Shown here in pieces: positions 45,432 through 55,145 of a DNA stretch of 64,000 bases. The translations under genes and the position numbers were made by a program. Under the pieces are notes generated by a model that made no database searches, had not been told where the DNA came from, and saw nothing but the letters and a program-made list of their open reading frames with translations. The stretch is from assembly GCA_963837165.1 (NCBI GenBank), contig CAWIMD010000004.1, positions 496,001 to 560,000 of the forward strand, given 5' to 3'. Position 1 is the stretch's first letter; each line of letters opens with the position of its first letter. The DNA comes from JAENWD01 sp963837165 (GTDB lineage: Bacteria > Acidobacteriota > Vicinamibacteria > Vicinamibacterales > JAENWD01).

Positions 45432-46013
45432 TTACGAGCCGCCGGCCTTTCGCGGCGTCGTCACCTTGCGCGCGGCGCCGCGCGAGGGCTTCGGCGCCTT
45501 CTCCCCCTCGTCCTTCTTGCCCCGGACCCGTTCGGCCGCGGCCTTGAGGCGCGCGCCGACGCCCTTCTTCGGGCCGGACGGCTTCTCCGACCCGCCGCCC
45601 TTCTTCTCGACTTCGGCGTTCGGGTCGTACTCGCTGCCGACCAGCTCCACCTGCGCGACGTCGGCCGCGTCACCGCGGCGGAAGCCCACGCGGAGCAGCC
45701 GCGTGTAGCCGCCCGGACGCGTCTCGAACCGCGGCGCGATCTGGTCGAACAGCTTGCCGACGACGGCGCGGTCCTGGATCTGGGTCAGGACCAGCCGCCG
45801 GGCGTTCAGGGCCTTGATGTTGCCTTCGCCGGCCGCCAGCCCCCGCTTGGCGATCGTGATCAGCCGCTCCACGAACGGCCGCAGCTCCTTCGCCTTCGGC
45901 ACCGTCGTCTGAATCCGCTCGTGGCGGATGAGGGCAGTGGCCTGATTGCGGAGCAGGGCGAGCCGGTGCTCGGTGACGCGCCCCAGTTTGCGATGTGCGA
46001 TCTTGTGCGGCAT
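45432..46013 (-). CDS. rplQ: 50S ribosomal protein bL17 with long basic C-terminal tail
   Basis: 193 aa from ATG at 46013 (MPHKIAHRKLGR, the canonical start; the upstream in-frame ATG lies in the repeat array). Residues 1-120 are a normal bL17 core. The remaining 70 residues are a Lys/Gly/Pro/Ala-rich tail absent from short homologues. It is the last gene of the alpha operon. Confidence 0.96.
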   Translation of the reverse strand: MPHKIAHRKLGRVTEHRLALLRNQATALIRHERIQTTVPKAKELRPFVERLITIAKRGLAAGEGNIKALNARRLVLTQIQDRAVVGKLFDQIAPRFETRPGGYTRLLRVGFRRGDAADVAQVELVGSEYDPNAEVEKKGGGSEKPSGPKKGVGARLKAAAERVRGKKDEGEKAPKPSRGAARKVTTPRKAGGS

Positions 46014-46025
46014 CTCAGCTCTCGC

Positions 46026-46155
46026 ATTGATCATTGATCATTGACGATTGATTATTGACGATTGACGATTGAACGGCCGGTGGAGAACCCGTCAATCGTC
46101 AATCGTCAATCGTCAATCGTCAATCGTCAATCGTCTCAATGATCAAATCGTCAAT
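46026..46155. repeat. Opposed heptamer arrays (ATTGACG / CGTCAAT) between rpoA and rplQ
   Basis: Left units run from 46026 to 46072, right units from 46091 to 46155 (at least six perfect CGTCAAT copies), with an 18-bp spacer. The right end is 2 bp from the rpoA TAG. A transcript could form a stem of about 30 bp. The array lies just 5' of rplQ. Confidence 0.96.
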
Positions 46156-46157
46156 GG

Positions 46158-47141
46158 CTACTCGGCAGCCGTCGGCTGGTCGAGCCGCATCCCGAGACTG
46201 AGGCCCATCGACTGCAGGATCTCCTTGATCTCGTTCAGCGACTTCCGGCCGAAGTTCTTCGTCTTCAGCATCTCGGCTTCGGTCTTCTGGACGAGCTCGC
46301 GGATGGTCCGGATGTTCGCGTTCTTGAGGCAGTTGTAGGAGCGGACCGAGAGCTCCAGCTCCTCAACGCTCTTGTCGAGGTGCTCGTTGAGCGCGCCGAC
46401 GCGCGCCGGCTCGGCCTGCGCGTCCGGCGGCGTCTCGAGCGTCTCCTCGAGGTTGATGAAGATGTTCAGGTGGTCGCGCACGAGCTTGGCCGCCAGCGAC
46501 ACGGCATCGCGCGGGTGCACGGAGCCGTTGGTCCAGACGTCGAGCGTGAGCTTGTCGTAATCGGTCGTCTGGCCCAGACGGGCGGCTTCGACCAGGTAGT
46601 TCACCTTCTTGACCGGCGAGTGGATCGAGTCCACCGGGATCCAGCCGATGCCGAGGTCCTCGTCGAAGTTCTTGTCGGCCGAGACGTAGCCGCGGCCGCG
46701 CTTCAGGCGCAGCTCCATGTGGAGCTTGCCGCCGTCGGCGACGGTCGCGATGTGGGCGTCGGGCTCGAGGATCTCGACGTCGGCGTCGCCCTCGATGTCG
46801 CGCGCCCGGACCTCGCCCGACTTGTCCACGCGCAGGTACAGCGTCTTCGTGTAGTCGACGTGCAGCTTCAGCGGGATCTGCTTCAGGTTGAGGATGATGT
46901 CAGTGGCGTCCTCGACCACGCCGGGGATCGGGGAGAACTCGTGCAGCACGCCGTCGATCTTCACGGCCGTGATCGCGGCTCCCTCGATGGAGGAGAGCAG
47001 CACCCGGCGGACGGCGTTGCCGATGGTCGTGCCGAAGCCGCGCTCGAAGGGCTGCGCGTGAAACCGGCCGAACCGTTCCGTGAGGGTCTCGCGCTCGACC
47101 TCGAGCCGCTTGGGACGCTGAAAGCCTTTCCAGAGCATCAT
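46158..47141 (-). CDS. rpoA: RNA polymerase alpha subunit
   Basis: 327 aa, standard length. The N-terminal dimerisation domain (LTERFGRFHAQPFERGFGTT, TIGNAVRRVLLSSIEGAAI) and the C-terminal UP-element/activator domain (ELSVRSYNCLKNANIRTIRE, TKNFGRKSLNEIKEIL) are both present. Two ATG codons in tandem open the gene. It lies between rpsD and rplQ as usual, with repeat arrays on both sides. Confidence 0.98.
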   Translation of the reverse strand: MMLWKGFQRPKRLEVERETLTERFGRFHAQPFERGFGTTIGNAVRRVLLSSIEGAAITAVKIDGVLHEFSPIPGVVEDATDIILNLKQIPLKLHVDYTKTLYLRVDKSGEVRARDIEGDADVEILEPDAHIATVADGGKLHMELRLKRGRGYVSADKNFDEDLGIGWIPVDSIHSPVKKVNYLVEAARLGQTTDYDKLTLDVWTNGSVHPRDAVSLAAKLVRDHLNIFINLEETLETPPDAQAEPARVGALNEHLDKSVEELELSVRSYNCLKNANIRTIRELVQKTEAEMLKTKNFGRKSLNEIKEILQSMGLSLGMRLDQPTAAE

Positions 47142-47254
47142 GTCTTCCTTTCGCTGACGGGCCGACAGCCTCGGCCTCCAGACCTGCTGGTGGAACCACC
47201 GGCCGCCCGCCGCAGGTCTGCAAGGCTGCTGGGCCAGTGGGTGCGAACCTCAAC

Positions 47255-47346
47255 ATTGAGGATTGACGATTGACAATTGACGATTGAAAGGCTGAGGGTT
47301 AACCCGTCAATCGTCAATCGTCAATCGTCAATCGTCAATGATCAAT
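47255..47346. repeat. Opposed heptamer arrays (ATTGACG / CGTCAAT) between rpsD and rpoA
   Basis: Left 47255-47287, right 47306-47346, spacer of 18 bp containing the palindrome GGGTTAACCC. The same AACCCGTCAATCGTCAAT junction occurs in the array behind rpoA, so the two are copies of one element. The right end is 3 bp from the rpsD stop. Confidence 0.96.
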
Positions 47347-47349
47347 GGA

Positions 47350-47973
47350 CTACTTCGAGTACAACTCGACGATCAGCTGCTCCTGGACGGGGAGGTTGAT
47401 CTGCTCGCGCGTCGGCAGCGACATCACCTTGCCGGCGGCGCCGTCGAACGTGAGCCACCCCGGGATCCCGCGCCCCTTCACCTCTTCCATCGCGTGGGCG
47501 ATCGTGACGTTCTTCTCGCTGGTCGCCTTGATGGTCACCGTGTCGCCCGCGCGGAGCGAGTACGACGGGATGTCCACCTTCTTTCCGTTCACCTGGAAGT
47601 GGCCGTGGCGCACGAGCTGGCGTGCCTGCGCGCGCGAGGTGGCCAGGCCCAACCGGTAGATCACGTTGTCGAACCGGCGCTCGAGCAGCTGCAGCAGCGT
47701 CTCGCCCGTGATGCCGCGTGTCCGGTCGGCCGCCTCGAAGTAGCGGCGGAACTGGTCCTCGAGCACGCCGTAGATGCGCTTGACCTTCTGCTTCTCCCGC
47801 AGCTGGATGCCGTAGCCGGCCAGCTTCTGCCGCCGCGACTTGCCGTGCTGGCCCGGCGGGAAGTTGCGCTTCTCGATGGCGCACTTCTCGGTGTAGCAGC
47901 GCTCCCCCTTGAGGAACAGCTTCATGCCTTCCCGGCGGCACAGCCGGCACACGGGCCCAGTGTATCTAGCCAT
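47350..47973 (-). CDS. rpsD: 30S ribosomal protein uS4
   Basis: 207 aa. It has the zinc-type N-terminus with four Cys (CRLC and CYTEKC; C9, C12, C26, C31) and the RNA-binding S4 domain (LATSRAQARQLVRHGHFQVNG). uS4 nucleates 30S assembly and in many bacteria autoregulates the alpha operon. Order rpsK-rpsD-rpoA is canonical. Confidence 0.98.
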   Translation of the reverse strand: MARYTGPVCRLCRREGMKLFLKGERCYTEKCAIEKRNFPPGQHGKSRRQKLAGYGIQLREKQKVKRIYGVLEDQFRRYFEAADRTRGITGETLLQLLERRFDNVIYRLGLATSRAQARQLVRHGHFQVNGKKVDIPSYSLRAGDTVTIKATSEKNVTIAHAMEEVKGRGIPGWLTFDGAAGKVMSLPTREQINLPVQEQLIVELYSK

Positions 47974-47993
47974 TCAGTTCGATCCCTCACTCC

Positions 47994-48026
47994 TCAATCG
48001 TCAATCATCAATCATCAATGACCAAT
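47994..48026. repeat. Heptamer array TCAATCG/TCAATCA behind rpsK
   Basis: About five 7-bp units, one orientation only. Its right end is 1 bp from the rpsK TAG. Confidence 0.88.
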
Positions 48027-48027
48027 G

Positions 48028-48453
48028 CTAGACCCGTCGCCGCTTCGGCGGCCGGCACCCGTTGTGCGGGATCGGCGTGACGTCGCGGATCGACCGCACG
48101 TCGATGCCAATCGTCTGCAGCGCACGAATCGCCGACTCGCGGCCCGAGCCCGGGCCGGTGACGTGCACCTCCAGGGAGCGCAGCCCCATGGCCTTGGCCG
48201 CGTTGCCCGCGTTGATCGCCGCCTGCGTGGCGGCGAACGGCGTCCCCTTGCGCGACCCCTTGAACCCGATCGCGCCGGCGCTCGACCATGCCACGACGTT
48301 GCCCTCGGTGTCGGTGATCGTGATGATCGTGTTGTTGAACGACGCCTGAATGTGGGCGAGGCCGGAGTGGATCACGCGCTTCTCGCCGCGCTTCTTGAAC
48401 GTCTTCTTCTTCTTGCCGGCCTTTTCGGCGCCGGCGGCTTCACTCTTCGCCAT
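48028..48453 (-). CDS. rpsK: 30S ribosomal protein uS11
   Basis: 141 aa. The N-terminal 25 residues are Lys/Ala-rich. The core has HIQASFNNTIITITD and the C-terminal PIPHNGCRPPKRRRV, both diagnostic. It follows rpsM by 3 bp and is cotranscribed. Confidence 0.98.
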   Translation of the reverse strand: MAKSEAAGAEKAGKKKKTFKKRGEKRVIHSGLAHIQASFNNTIITITDTEGNVVAWSSAGAIGFKGSRKGTPFAATQAAINAGNAAKAMGLRSLEVHVTGPGSGRESAIRALQTIGIDVRSIRDVTPIPHNGCRPPKRRRV

Positions 48454-48456
48454 GGT

Positions 48457-48831
48457 TTAGACCGTCTTCTTCTTGGCGACCGCACCCTTGCGCGGACCCT
48501 TCCGCGTGCGGGCATTGGTCCGGGTCCGCTGGCCGCGCGCCGGCAGGTTGCGGCGGTGCCGCAGGCCGCGGTAGCAGCCGATCTCCATCAGGCGCTTGAT
48601 GTTGAGCGAGATCTCCTTGCGGAGGTCGCCCTCCACGCGGCCCTGCTCCTCGATGACCCGGCTGATCTTCCGGACATCGTCTTCCGAGAGGTCCTTCACC
48701 CGGATGTCCGGGCTCACCCCGGCCGCCTCGAGGATGCCGTTCGACCGCATACGGCCGATGCCGTAGATGTAGGTCAGCCCGATTTCGACCCGCTTGGTTC
48801 GCGGGAGATCGACGCCTGCGATACGTGCCAT
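48457..48831 (-). CDS. rpsM: 30S ribosomal protein uS13
   Basis: 124 aa. MARIAGVDLPRTKRVEIGLTYI opens the protein (given here as MARIAGVDLPR), and CYRGLRHRRNLPARGQRTRT is the head-region signature. An AAGGA lies upstream of the ATG, between it and the hairpin at 48848-48895. Confidence 0.98.
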   Translation of the reverse strand: MARIAGVDLPRTKRVEIGLTYIYGIGRMRSNGILEAAGVSPDIRVKDLSEDDVRKISRVIEEQGRVEGDLRKEISLNIKRLMEIGCYRGLRHRRNLPARGQRTRTNARTRKGPRKGAVAKKKTV

Positions 48832-48847
48832 TCTGCTGATCCTTGTT

Positions 48848-48895
48848 AGTAGGCAGTAGGCAGTAGGCAGTGCTGCCTACTGCCTACTGCCTACT
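48848..48895. repeat. Perfect 23-bp-arm heptamer hairpin between rpmJ and rpsM
   Basis: Three AGTAGGC units plus two bases, a TG centre, then the exact reverse complement. It lies 4 bp after the rpmJ stop and 16 bp before the rpsM start. As RNA it would be one of the most stable stems in the operon. Confidence 0.97.
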
Positions 48896-48899
48896 GTTC

Positions 48900-49013
48900 C
48901 TACCCCTGCCGCTGCTTGTGCTTCGGGTTCGTGCAGATCACCCGCACGACGCCCTCTCGGCGGACGACCTTGCACTTGGCGCACATGCGCTTCACCGACG
49001 CTCGTACCTTCAT
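48900..49013 (-). CDS. rpmJ: 50S ribosomal protein bL36
   Basis: 37 aa, ATG at 49013 to TAG at 48900. Product begins MKVRASVKRMCAKCKVVRR and ends KHKQRQG, with the Cys/His zinc set (CAKC, C, H) of the zinc-binding C+ form. It lies between infA and rpsM as usual. Confidence 0.97.
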   Translation of the reverse strand: MKVRASVKRMCAKCKVVRREGVVRVICTNPKHKQRQG

Positions 49014-49063
49014 CGCTCTGGTTCCCCGCGACATCCTGCCAGCTGCGCCCTGCCAGCCGCCGG

Positions 49064-49288
49064 CTACCGTCCCACGACGCCCACGATCCGGCCGCGCGTC
49101 AGGTCGCCTGGGGCCAGCACCAGGCGCACCCGATCGCCGACCAGCACGCGGATGAAATTCCGCCTCGGGCTGCCCCCGAGATGCGCGGTGACGTCCCGCC
49201 CGTCCACGTTCACGCGGTACAGCGCGCTCGGCAGCTGCGCGACCACGGTCCCCTCGACTTCCCTGACCCCTGGGGACGAACTTTCCAT
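49064..49288 (-). CDS. infA: Translation initiation factor IF-1
   Basis: 74 aa OB-fold protein: VEGTVVAQLPSALYRVNVDG, then VTAHLGGSPRRNFIRVLVGD and RGRIVGV. It is slightly more divergent than most IF-1 (GSPRR replaces the usual SGKMR), but length and position after map are normal. Confidence 0.93.
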   Translation of the reverse strand: MESSSPGVREVEGTVVAQLPSALYRVNVDGRDVTAHLGGSPRRNFIRVLVGDRVRLVLAPGDLTRGRIVGVVGR

Positions 49289-49292
49289 TGTC

Positions 49293-50099
49293 TCACGAAC
49301 GGACGGCCTGGGGCGAGGGCCAGTACCCGTCCGCCCCGGCCACCATCGCCCCGCCCGGTGAGGTCAGCACCAGGGGTCCTCTGGCCGTCACGGCCACGGT
49401 GTGCTCGAAATGGGCCGACAACTGGCCATCCCGGGTCACCGCCGTCCACCCGTCCGACAGCACGCGGACCGCCGCGGTGCCCATGTTCACCATTGGCTCG
49501 ATGGCCAGCACCATGCCCTCGGCCAGCCGCGGCCCGCGGCCGGGCGTGCCGTAGTTCGGGATCTGCGGCTCCTCGTGCAGCTTGCTGCCGATGCCGTGGC
49601 CCACGAACTCGCGCACGACGCTGAAGCCGTGCTGCTCGACGTGCGCCTGCACCGCGTGCCCGAGGTCGGAGATCCGGCCGCCGACTCTCACCTGGGCGAT
49701 CGCCCGGTGCAGCGACTCCTCGGTCACCCGGAGGAGCTCGGCCGCCCGCTCGGTCACCCGGCCCACCGGCACGGTGATCGCCGAGTCCCCGTAGTACCCC
49801 TCCAGCAGGGCCCCGAGGTCGATCGAGATCACGTCGCCCTCGACCAGCTCGCGGCCCGACGGGATGCCGTGAATCACTTCCTCGTTCACGGAGGAGCAAA
49901 TCGTGGCCGGGAACCCGTGATAGCCCTTGAACGCCGGCTCGGCGCCCGCCGCACGAATCTTCGACTCGGCCAGCGCGTCCAGGTCGCCCGTCGTGACGCC
50001 GGGCGCCACCGCCTCCCGCAGCGCCACCAGTACGTCGGCGACGACCTGGTTGGCCGCCTTCATCCGCTCCAGTTCTGCCGGCGACTTGCAGACGATCAT
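49293..50099 (-). CDS. map: Methionine aminopeptidase type I
   Basis: 268 aa from ATG at 50099, overlapping the adk stop (ATGA). It removes N-terminal Met. The pita-bread fold has the metal ligands in ISIDLGALLEGYYGDSAIT, VGHGIGSKLHEEP, LAIEPMV and HFEHTVAV. It is positioned adk-map-infA as in most spc operons. Confidence 0.97.
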   Translation of the reverse strand: MIVCKSPAELERMKAANQVVADVLVALREAVAPGVTTGDLDALAESKIRAAGAEPAFKGYHGFPATICSSVNEEVIHGIPSGRELVEGDVISIDLGALLEGYYGDSAITVPVGRVTERAAELLRVTEESLHRAIAQVRVGGRISDLGHAVQAHVEQHGFSVVREFVGHGIGSKLHEEPQIPNYGTPGRGPRLAEGMVLAIEPMVNMGTAAVRVLSDGWTAVTRDGQLSAHFEHTVAVTARGPLVLTSPGGAMVAGADGYWPSPQAVRS

Positions 50100-50815
50100 G
50101 CGCGTGCCCTGCCGCGGCCCTCGGCACCGGGGACGGTCGACGCCGCCTCGATCGCCCGGTGCAGGTCCGCGGTCACCTGATCGGGCGCCTGCAACCCGTT
50201 CAAAATGACGCAGGTCGGCCGATCCCTGTAAAAATCCACCAGCGGCGCGGTCTGGCTCGCGAACACCTCGAGCCGGTCGCGAATCACCGCGGCGTTGTCG
50301 TCGGCGCGCTGCACGAGCGGGCCGCCGCACTTGCGGCAGCGGCCCGACTCGACCGGGCCCTCGCCGCCGCGCTCGCCGGTCAGCTCCGGCGTGTCCGTGC
50401 CGCCGTAGATCGTGCCGCAGTCGGCGCAGACCCGGCGCCACGTCATCCGCCGCACGAGCTCGTCGTGCGGCACTTCCAGCACCACCACCACCAGCGGACC
50501 GCGGCTCTCGAGCATCTCGTCGAGCGCGCGTGCCTGCACCACGGTGCGAGGGAACCCGTCGAGCACGAACCCGTTCTGGACGTCCGCCTTCGCCAGCCGC
50601 TCGCGAACGACGGCGATGATGATCTCGTCGCTCACCAGCCGGCCGGCCCCGATCGTGTGCTTCACCTGGCGCCCGAGCGCCGAGCCCGCGACGACCGCCT
50701 CGCGCAGCATGTCGCCCGTCGAGATCTTCGGGATCCCGTAGTGCCGGCAGAGCCGGCCCGCCTGGGTTCCCTTGCCCGCGCCCGGCGGGCCGATCATCAC
50801 GAGGTTCAGCGCCAT
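50096..50815 (-). CDS. adk: Adenylate kinase (zinc LID type)
   Basis: 239 aa. P-loop GPPGAGKGTQ at about 9-18, NMP-bind motif STGDMLR, DGFPRT, and a long LID with a four-Cys zinc site (CADC and CRKC). It equilibrates ATP+AMP and 2 ADP. It lies between secY and map. Confidence 0.97.
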   Translation of the reverse strand: MALNLVMIGPPGAGKGTQAGRLCRHYGIPKISTGDMLREAVVAGSALGRQVKHTIGAGRLVSDEIIIAVVRERLAKADVQNGFVLDGFPRTVVQARALDEMLESRGPLVVVVLEVPHDELVRRMTWRRVCADCGTIYGGTDTPELTGERGGEGPVESGRCRKCGGPLVQRADDNAAVIRDRLEVFASQTAPLVDFYRDRPTCVILNGLQAPDQVTADLHRAIEAASTVPGAEGRGRARA

Positions 50816-50855
50816 TCGACGGTCGCTCGTCCGGCCACCCTTGCCTGCGTCCGCC

Positions 50856-52244
<1,389 letters not shown>

Positions 52245-52367
52245 TGCAATCCACCAACGCGGCAGGTGTCCCGCCGCCGTCTGCCCTGTGGCCGAACCGG
52301 CCGGCCTCCGCTGACGCTGCGGCGCCCGCCGAAGCCGCGGCGAAGGGCCGGAGTTCGGCCGGTCCGA

Positions 52368-52838
52368 TCAGCTCGCCAGCACCTCGGTCGTGCCGCCGGC
52401 GGCCGCGATCTTCTCGGCCGCCTTGCCGCTGAACTTGTGCGCCTTGATCGTCAGCGCCTTCGAGACGTCGCCGCGGGCCAGCACCTTCACCTTCGGCTCG
52501 TGGCCCTGCAGCAGCCCCTTCTCCCGCAGCAGCTCCGGCGTCACGACGGCGCCGCCGTCGAACACCTCGGCAATCCGGTCCAGGTTCACCACCGCGTACT
52601 CGACGCGGAAGATGTTCGTGAAGCCGCGCTTCGGCACACGGCGGTGCAGCGGCATCTGGCCGCCCTCGAAGCCGCGCTTCGACTTCCAGCCCGACCGCGA
52701 CTGCGCGCCCTTGTGCCCGCGGCCGGCCGTCTTGCCGTTGCCCGAGCCCTGGCCCCGCCCCACGCGGAAGTGCTTCTTCTTCGACCCGTCGGCCGGCCGC
52801 AGATCGTGCAGCCCGAACGGCTTCTTTGCCTGCTCCAT
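52368..52838 (-). CDS. rplO: 50S ribosomal protein uL15
   Basis: 156 aa. The Gly/Lys/Arg-rich N-terminus has VGRGQGSGNGKTAGRGHKGA and GGQMPLHRRVPKRGFTN, the signature of uL15. Cotranscribed with rpmD, 4 bp away. Confidence 0.98.
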   Translation of the reverse strand: MEQAKKPFGLHDLRPADGSKKKHFRVGRGQGSGNGKTAGRGHKGAQSRSGWKSKRGFEGGQMPLHRRVPKRGFTNIFRVEYAVVNLDRIAEVFDGGAVVTPELLREKGLLQGHEPKVKVLARGDVSKALTIKAHKFSGKAAEKIAAAGGTTEVLAS

Positions 52839-52842
52839 GGCC

Positions 52843-53031
52843 CTAGTTCCCTTCCACCGTGACGAGGTGCCGCACCTTCAGGATCTGGCCGCGCACGGCC
52901 GGCGTGTCGGGCAGCGTCACCGAGTGCCGGATGCGCCGCAGGCCCAGGCTCTCGACCACCTTCGCCTGCTTCTCGTTGAAGCCGATGGTGCTCTTCACGA
53001 GCGTGATCTTCAGCAACTTCTTGTCGGTCAT
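52843..53031 (-). CDS. rpmD: 50S ribosomal protein uL30
   Basis: 62 aa. LKITLVKSTIGFNEKQ and LGLRRIRHSVTLPD are diagnostic of uL30. Between rpsE and rplO in the usual place. Confidence 0.97.
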   Translation of the reverse strand: MTDKKLLKITLVKSTIGFNEKQAKVVESLGLRRIRHSVTLPDTPAVRGQILKVRHLVTVEGN

Positions 53032-53039
53032 GACGGGTC

Positions 53040-53558
53040 CTACGCCGAGACGACGGCCATCTCCTCGAGAGTCTTGCCGCGGAGCCGCGCCACGGTCACC
53101 GGGTCCTTCAGCTGCGACAGGCCCGTGAACGCCGCCCGCACCACGTTGTGCGGGTTGGCCGAGCCGAGCGACTTGGTCAGGACGTTGGCGACGCCGGCCG
53201 ACTCCACCACGGCGCGCACGGCGGCGCCGGCGATGATGCCGGTGCCGTCGGGCGCCGGCTTCAGCAGCACGGACCCGGCGCCGAAGTGTCCGACGATCGC
53301 GTGCGGAATCGTCGTGCCCTGCAGGGGGACGCGGATGAGGGCCTTCTTGGCGGCCTCGATGCCCTTCTTGATGGCCGAGGGCACTTCCTTGGCCTTCCCC
53401 ACGCCGAAGCCCACCACGCCGTGGCCGTCGCCCACCACGACCAGCGCGCTGAAGCTCAGGTTCTTGCCGCCCTTGACGACCTTGGTGACCCGGTTGATCG
53501 AGACCACCGTGTCGCGGAGGTCGAGCTGCGAGGCGTCGATCCGTTCGCGCGTTCTCAT
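53040..53558 (-). CDS. rpsE: 30S ribosomal protein uS5
   Basis: 172 aa. Double-stranded-RNA-binding N-terminal domain with VVSINRVTKVVKGGKNLSFS and the C-terminal domain with GTGIIAGAAVRAVVESAGV. uS5 contributes to decoding fidelity. Starts 3 bp after rplR. Confidence 0.98.
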   Translation of the reverse strand: MRTRERIDASQLDLRDTVVSINRVTKVVKGGKNLSFSALVVVGDGHGVVGFGVGKAKEVPSAIKKGIEAAKKALIRVPLQGTTIPHAIVGHFGAGSVLLKPAPDGTGIIAGAAVRAVVESAGVANVLTKSLGSANPHNVVRAAFTGLSQLKDPVTVARLRGKTLEEMAVVSA

Positions 53559-53561
53559 CGG

Positions 53562-53936
53562 TTAGAACTCCAGCCCGGCCTGGCGGGCCGCGTCGGCCAC
53601 GGCCTTGATCCGGCCGTGATACAGAAACCCGTTCCGGTCGAAAACGACCTTCGTGATACCCCTGGCCTTCAGCCGCTCGGCGATGGCCTTGCCGACGGCC
53701 TCCGCGCCGTGGACGTTGCCGCCCTTCGCCCCGGAGGCCAGCGCCGCTCTGACCGTCGGCTCGGCGGTCGAGGCGGAGACGAGCGTCGTGCCCGCGCGGT
53801 CGTCGATGACCTGCACGTAGATGTGCGAGAGGCTGCGGAACACCGACAGCCGCGGCCGGTCGGCCGTGCCGTTGATCCGCTTCCGCAGCCGCAGCTTGAT
53901 CCGGTCGCGCCGATCTTCCTTGGTCTGAATCTTCAT
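53562..53936 (-). CDS. rplR: 50S ribosomal protein uL18
   Basis: 124 aa. RPRLSVFRSLSHIYVQVIDD and the C-terminal VVFDRNGFLYHGRIKAVAD identify uL18, which binds 5S rRNA. Lies between rplF and rpsE. Confidence 0.98.
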   Translation of the reverse strand: MKIQTKEDRRDRIKLRLRKRINGTADRPRLSVFRSLSHIYVQVIDDRAGTTLVSASTAEPTVRAALASGAKGGNVHGAEAVGKAIAERLKARGITKVVFDRNGFLYHGRIKAVADAARQAGLEF

Positions 53937-53941
53937 CGTCG

Positions 53942-54478
53942 TTACGCCCCGGTCTTCCCGACCTTCTTCTTCAGCACTTCGCCCGTGTAGCGCACGCCCT
54001 TCTGCTTGTACGGATCCGGGCGGCGAAGCTGCCGGATGTTGGCCGCGACCTGCCCGACCAGCTGCCGGTCCACCCCGGTGACCGTGATGTGCGTCTGGCT
54101 GCTGACCACCACCTCGATGCCCTGGGGGATCTCGAACACCACCGGGTGCGAGTAGCCCAGCGCGAACACCACCTGCCGGCCCTTGGCCTCGGCGCGGTAG
54201 CCGACGCCGACGATGTCGAGCTCCTTCTTGAAGCCCTCGGTGACGCCCTGCACGGCATTGGCCACGAGCGTGCGGCCCAGCCCGTGGAACTTGCCGAGCG
54301 CCTTCTCGTCGCGGATCGTCTTTGCCAGCAGGCGGCCGTCCGCCAGCTCGAACACGATGCCGGGCGGCAGCGGCTGCCGCAGCTGCCCCTTGGGGCCCTT
54401 CACGTCAACCGCGCCCTCGCTCACCTGGACCGTGACGCCCTTGGGGACGGGGATGGGCTTTTTTCCGATGCGGGACAT
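53942..54478 (-). CDS. rplF: 50S ribosomal protein uL6
   Basis: 178 aa. Two-fold repeated domain; MSRIGKKPIPVPKGV at the start and RRPDPYKQKGVRYTGEVLKK at the end are canonical for uL6. Confidence 0.98.
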   Translation of the reverse strand: MSRIGKKPIPVPKGVTVQVSEGAVDVKGPKGQLRQPLPPGIVFELADGRLLAKTIRDEKALGKFHGLGRTLVANAVQGVTEGFKKELDIVGVGYRAEAKGRQVVFALGYSHPVVFEIPQGIEVVVSSQTHITVTGVDRQLVGQVAANIRQLRRPDPYKQKGVRYTGEVLKKKVGKTGA

Positions 54479-54509
54479 CTCTGGATCCTCGTCTCAGTCG
54501 GTACGTTCC

Positions 54510-54917
54510 TCACCACACGTTGCAGAGCACTTCGCCACCGACGCCGGCCTTCACGGCCTCGCGGCCGCTCATCACGCCGCGCGAGGTGGTCAGGATGCTC
54601 ATGCCGAGGCCGCCGAGCACGTTCGGCACGTACTCGCGGCCGAAGTACACGCGCCGCCCGGGCCGGCTCACCCGCTGGATGCCGGTGATGACGCGCTCGC
54701 CGCGCGGCCCGTACTTCAGGAAGATGCGGATGACCTGCCGCGGGCTCCCGTGCGGCGTCTTCTCGTCCACCATCTTGAACCCGTGAATGTACCCCTCGTC
54801 GGTCAGGATCCGGGCAATCTCGCCCTTGAGCTTCGACGCCGGGATGTCCACGCGGGTGTGCTTGGCGACGACCGCGTTGCGGACGCGCGTCAGCATGTCG
54901 GAAATCGGATCAGTCAT
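54510..54917 (-). CDS. rpsH: 30S ribosomal protein uS8
   Basis: 135 aa. MTDPISDMLTRVRNAV opens, and LGMSILTTSRGVMSGREA closes the protein; uS8 binds helix 21 of 16S rRNA and in many bacteria its own operon mRNA. Confidence 0.98.
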   Translation of the reverse strand: MTDPISDMLTRVRNAVVAKHTRVDIPASKLKGEIARILTDEGYIHGFKMVDEKTPHGSPRQVIRIFLKYGPRGERVITGIQRVSRPGRRVYFGREYVPNVLGGLGMSILTTSRGVMSGREAVKAGVGGEVLCNVW

Positions 54918-54957
54918 ACGTCGTTACCCTGGGCCTGAGCTATGGATGTCCGCGTGC

Positions 54958-55143
54958 CTACCAACTGCTCTTCGTGACGCCGGTGACGTCGCCCTCGAGG
55001 GCGAGCTTGCGGAAGCACAGCCGGCAGAGCGCGAACTTCCGCATGTACGCCCGGGGGCGCCCGCACTGCTTGCAGCGGTTCCGGGCGCGGATCTTGTACT
55101 TGGGCGTCTTCGCTTCTTTGGCAATCTTGGCCGTCGTCGCCAT
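54958..55143 (-). CDS. rpsN: 30S ribosomal protein uS14, zinc (type Z) form
   Basis: 61 aa, ATG at 55143. The short zinc form has CKQC and CRLC (about residues 24-43) and a KSSW terminus. The zinc-independent long form seen in gamma-proteobacteria is not used here. Between rplE and rpsH. Confidence 0.98.
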   Translation of the reverse strand: MATTAKIAKEAKTPKYKIRARNRCKQCGRPRAYMRKFALCRLCFRKLALEGDVTGVTKSSW

Positions 55144-55145
55144 GG

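Noticed and set aside
52245..52367. GGCCGG-AGTT-CGGCC motif in the secY-rplO gap as a third copy of the GGCCGAACT palindrome
   Set aside because: Only part of the arm matches; similarity is within what GC-rich sequence gives by chance.
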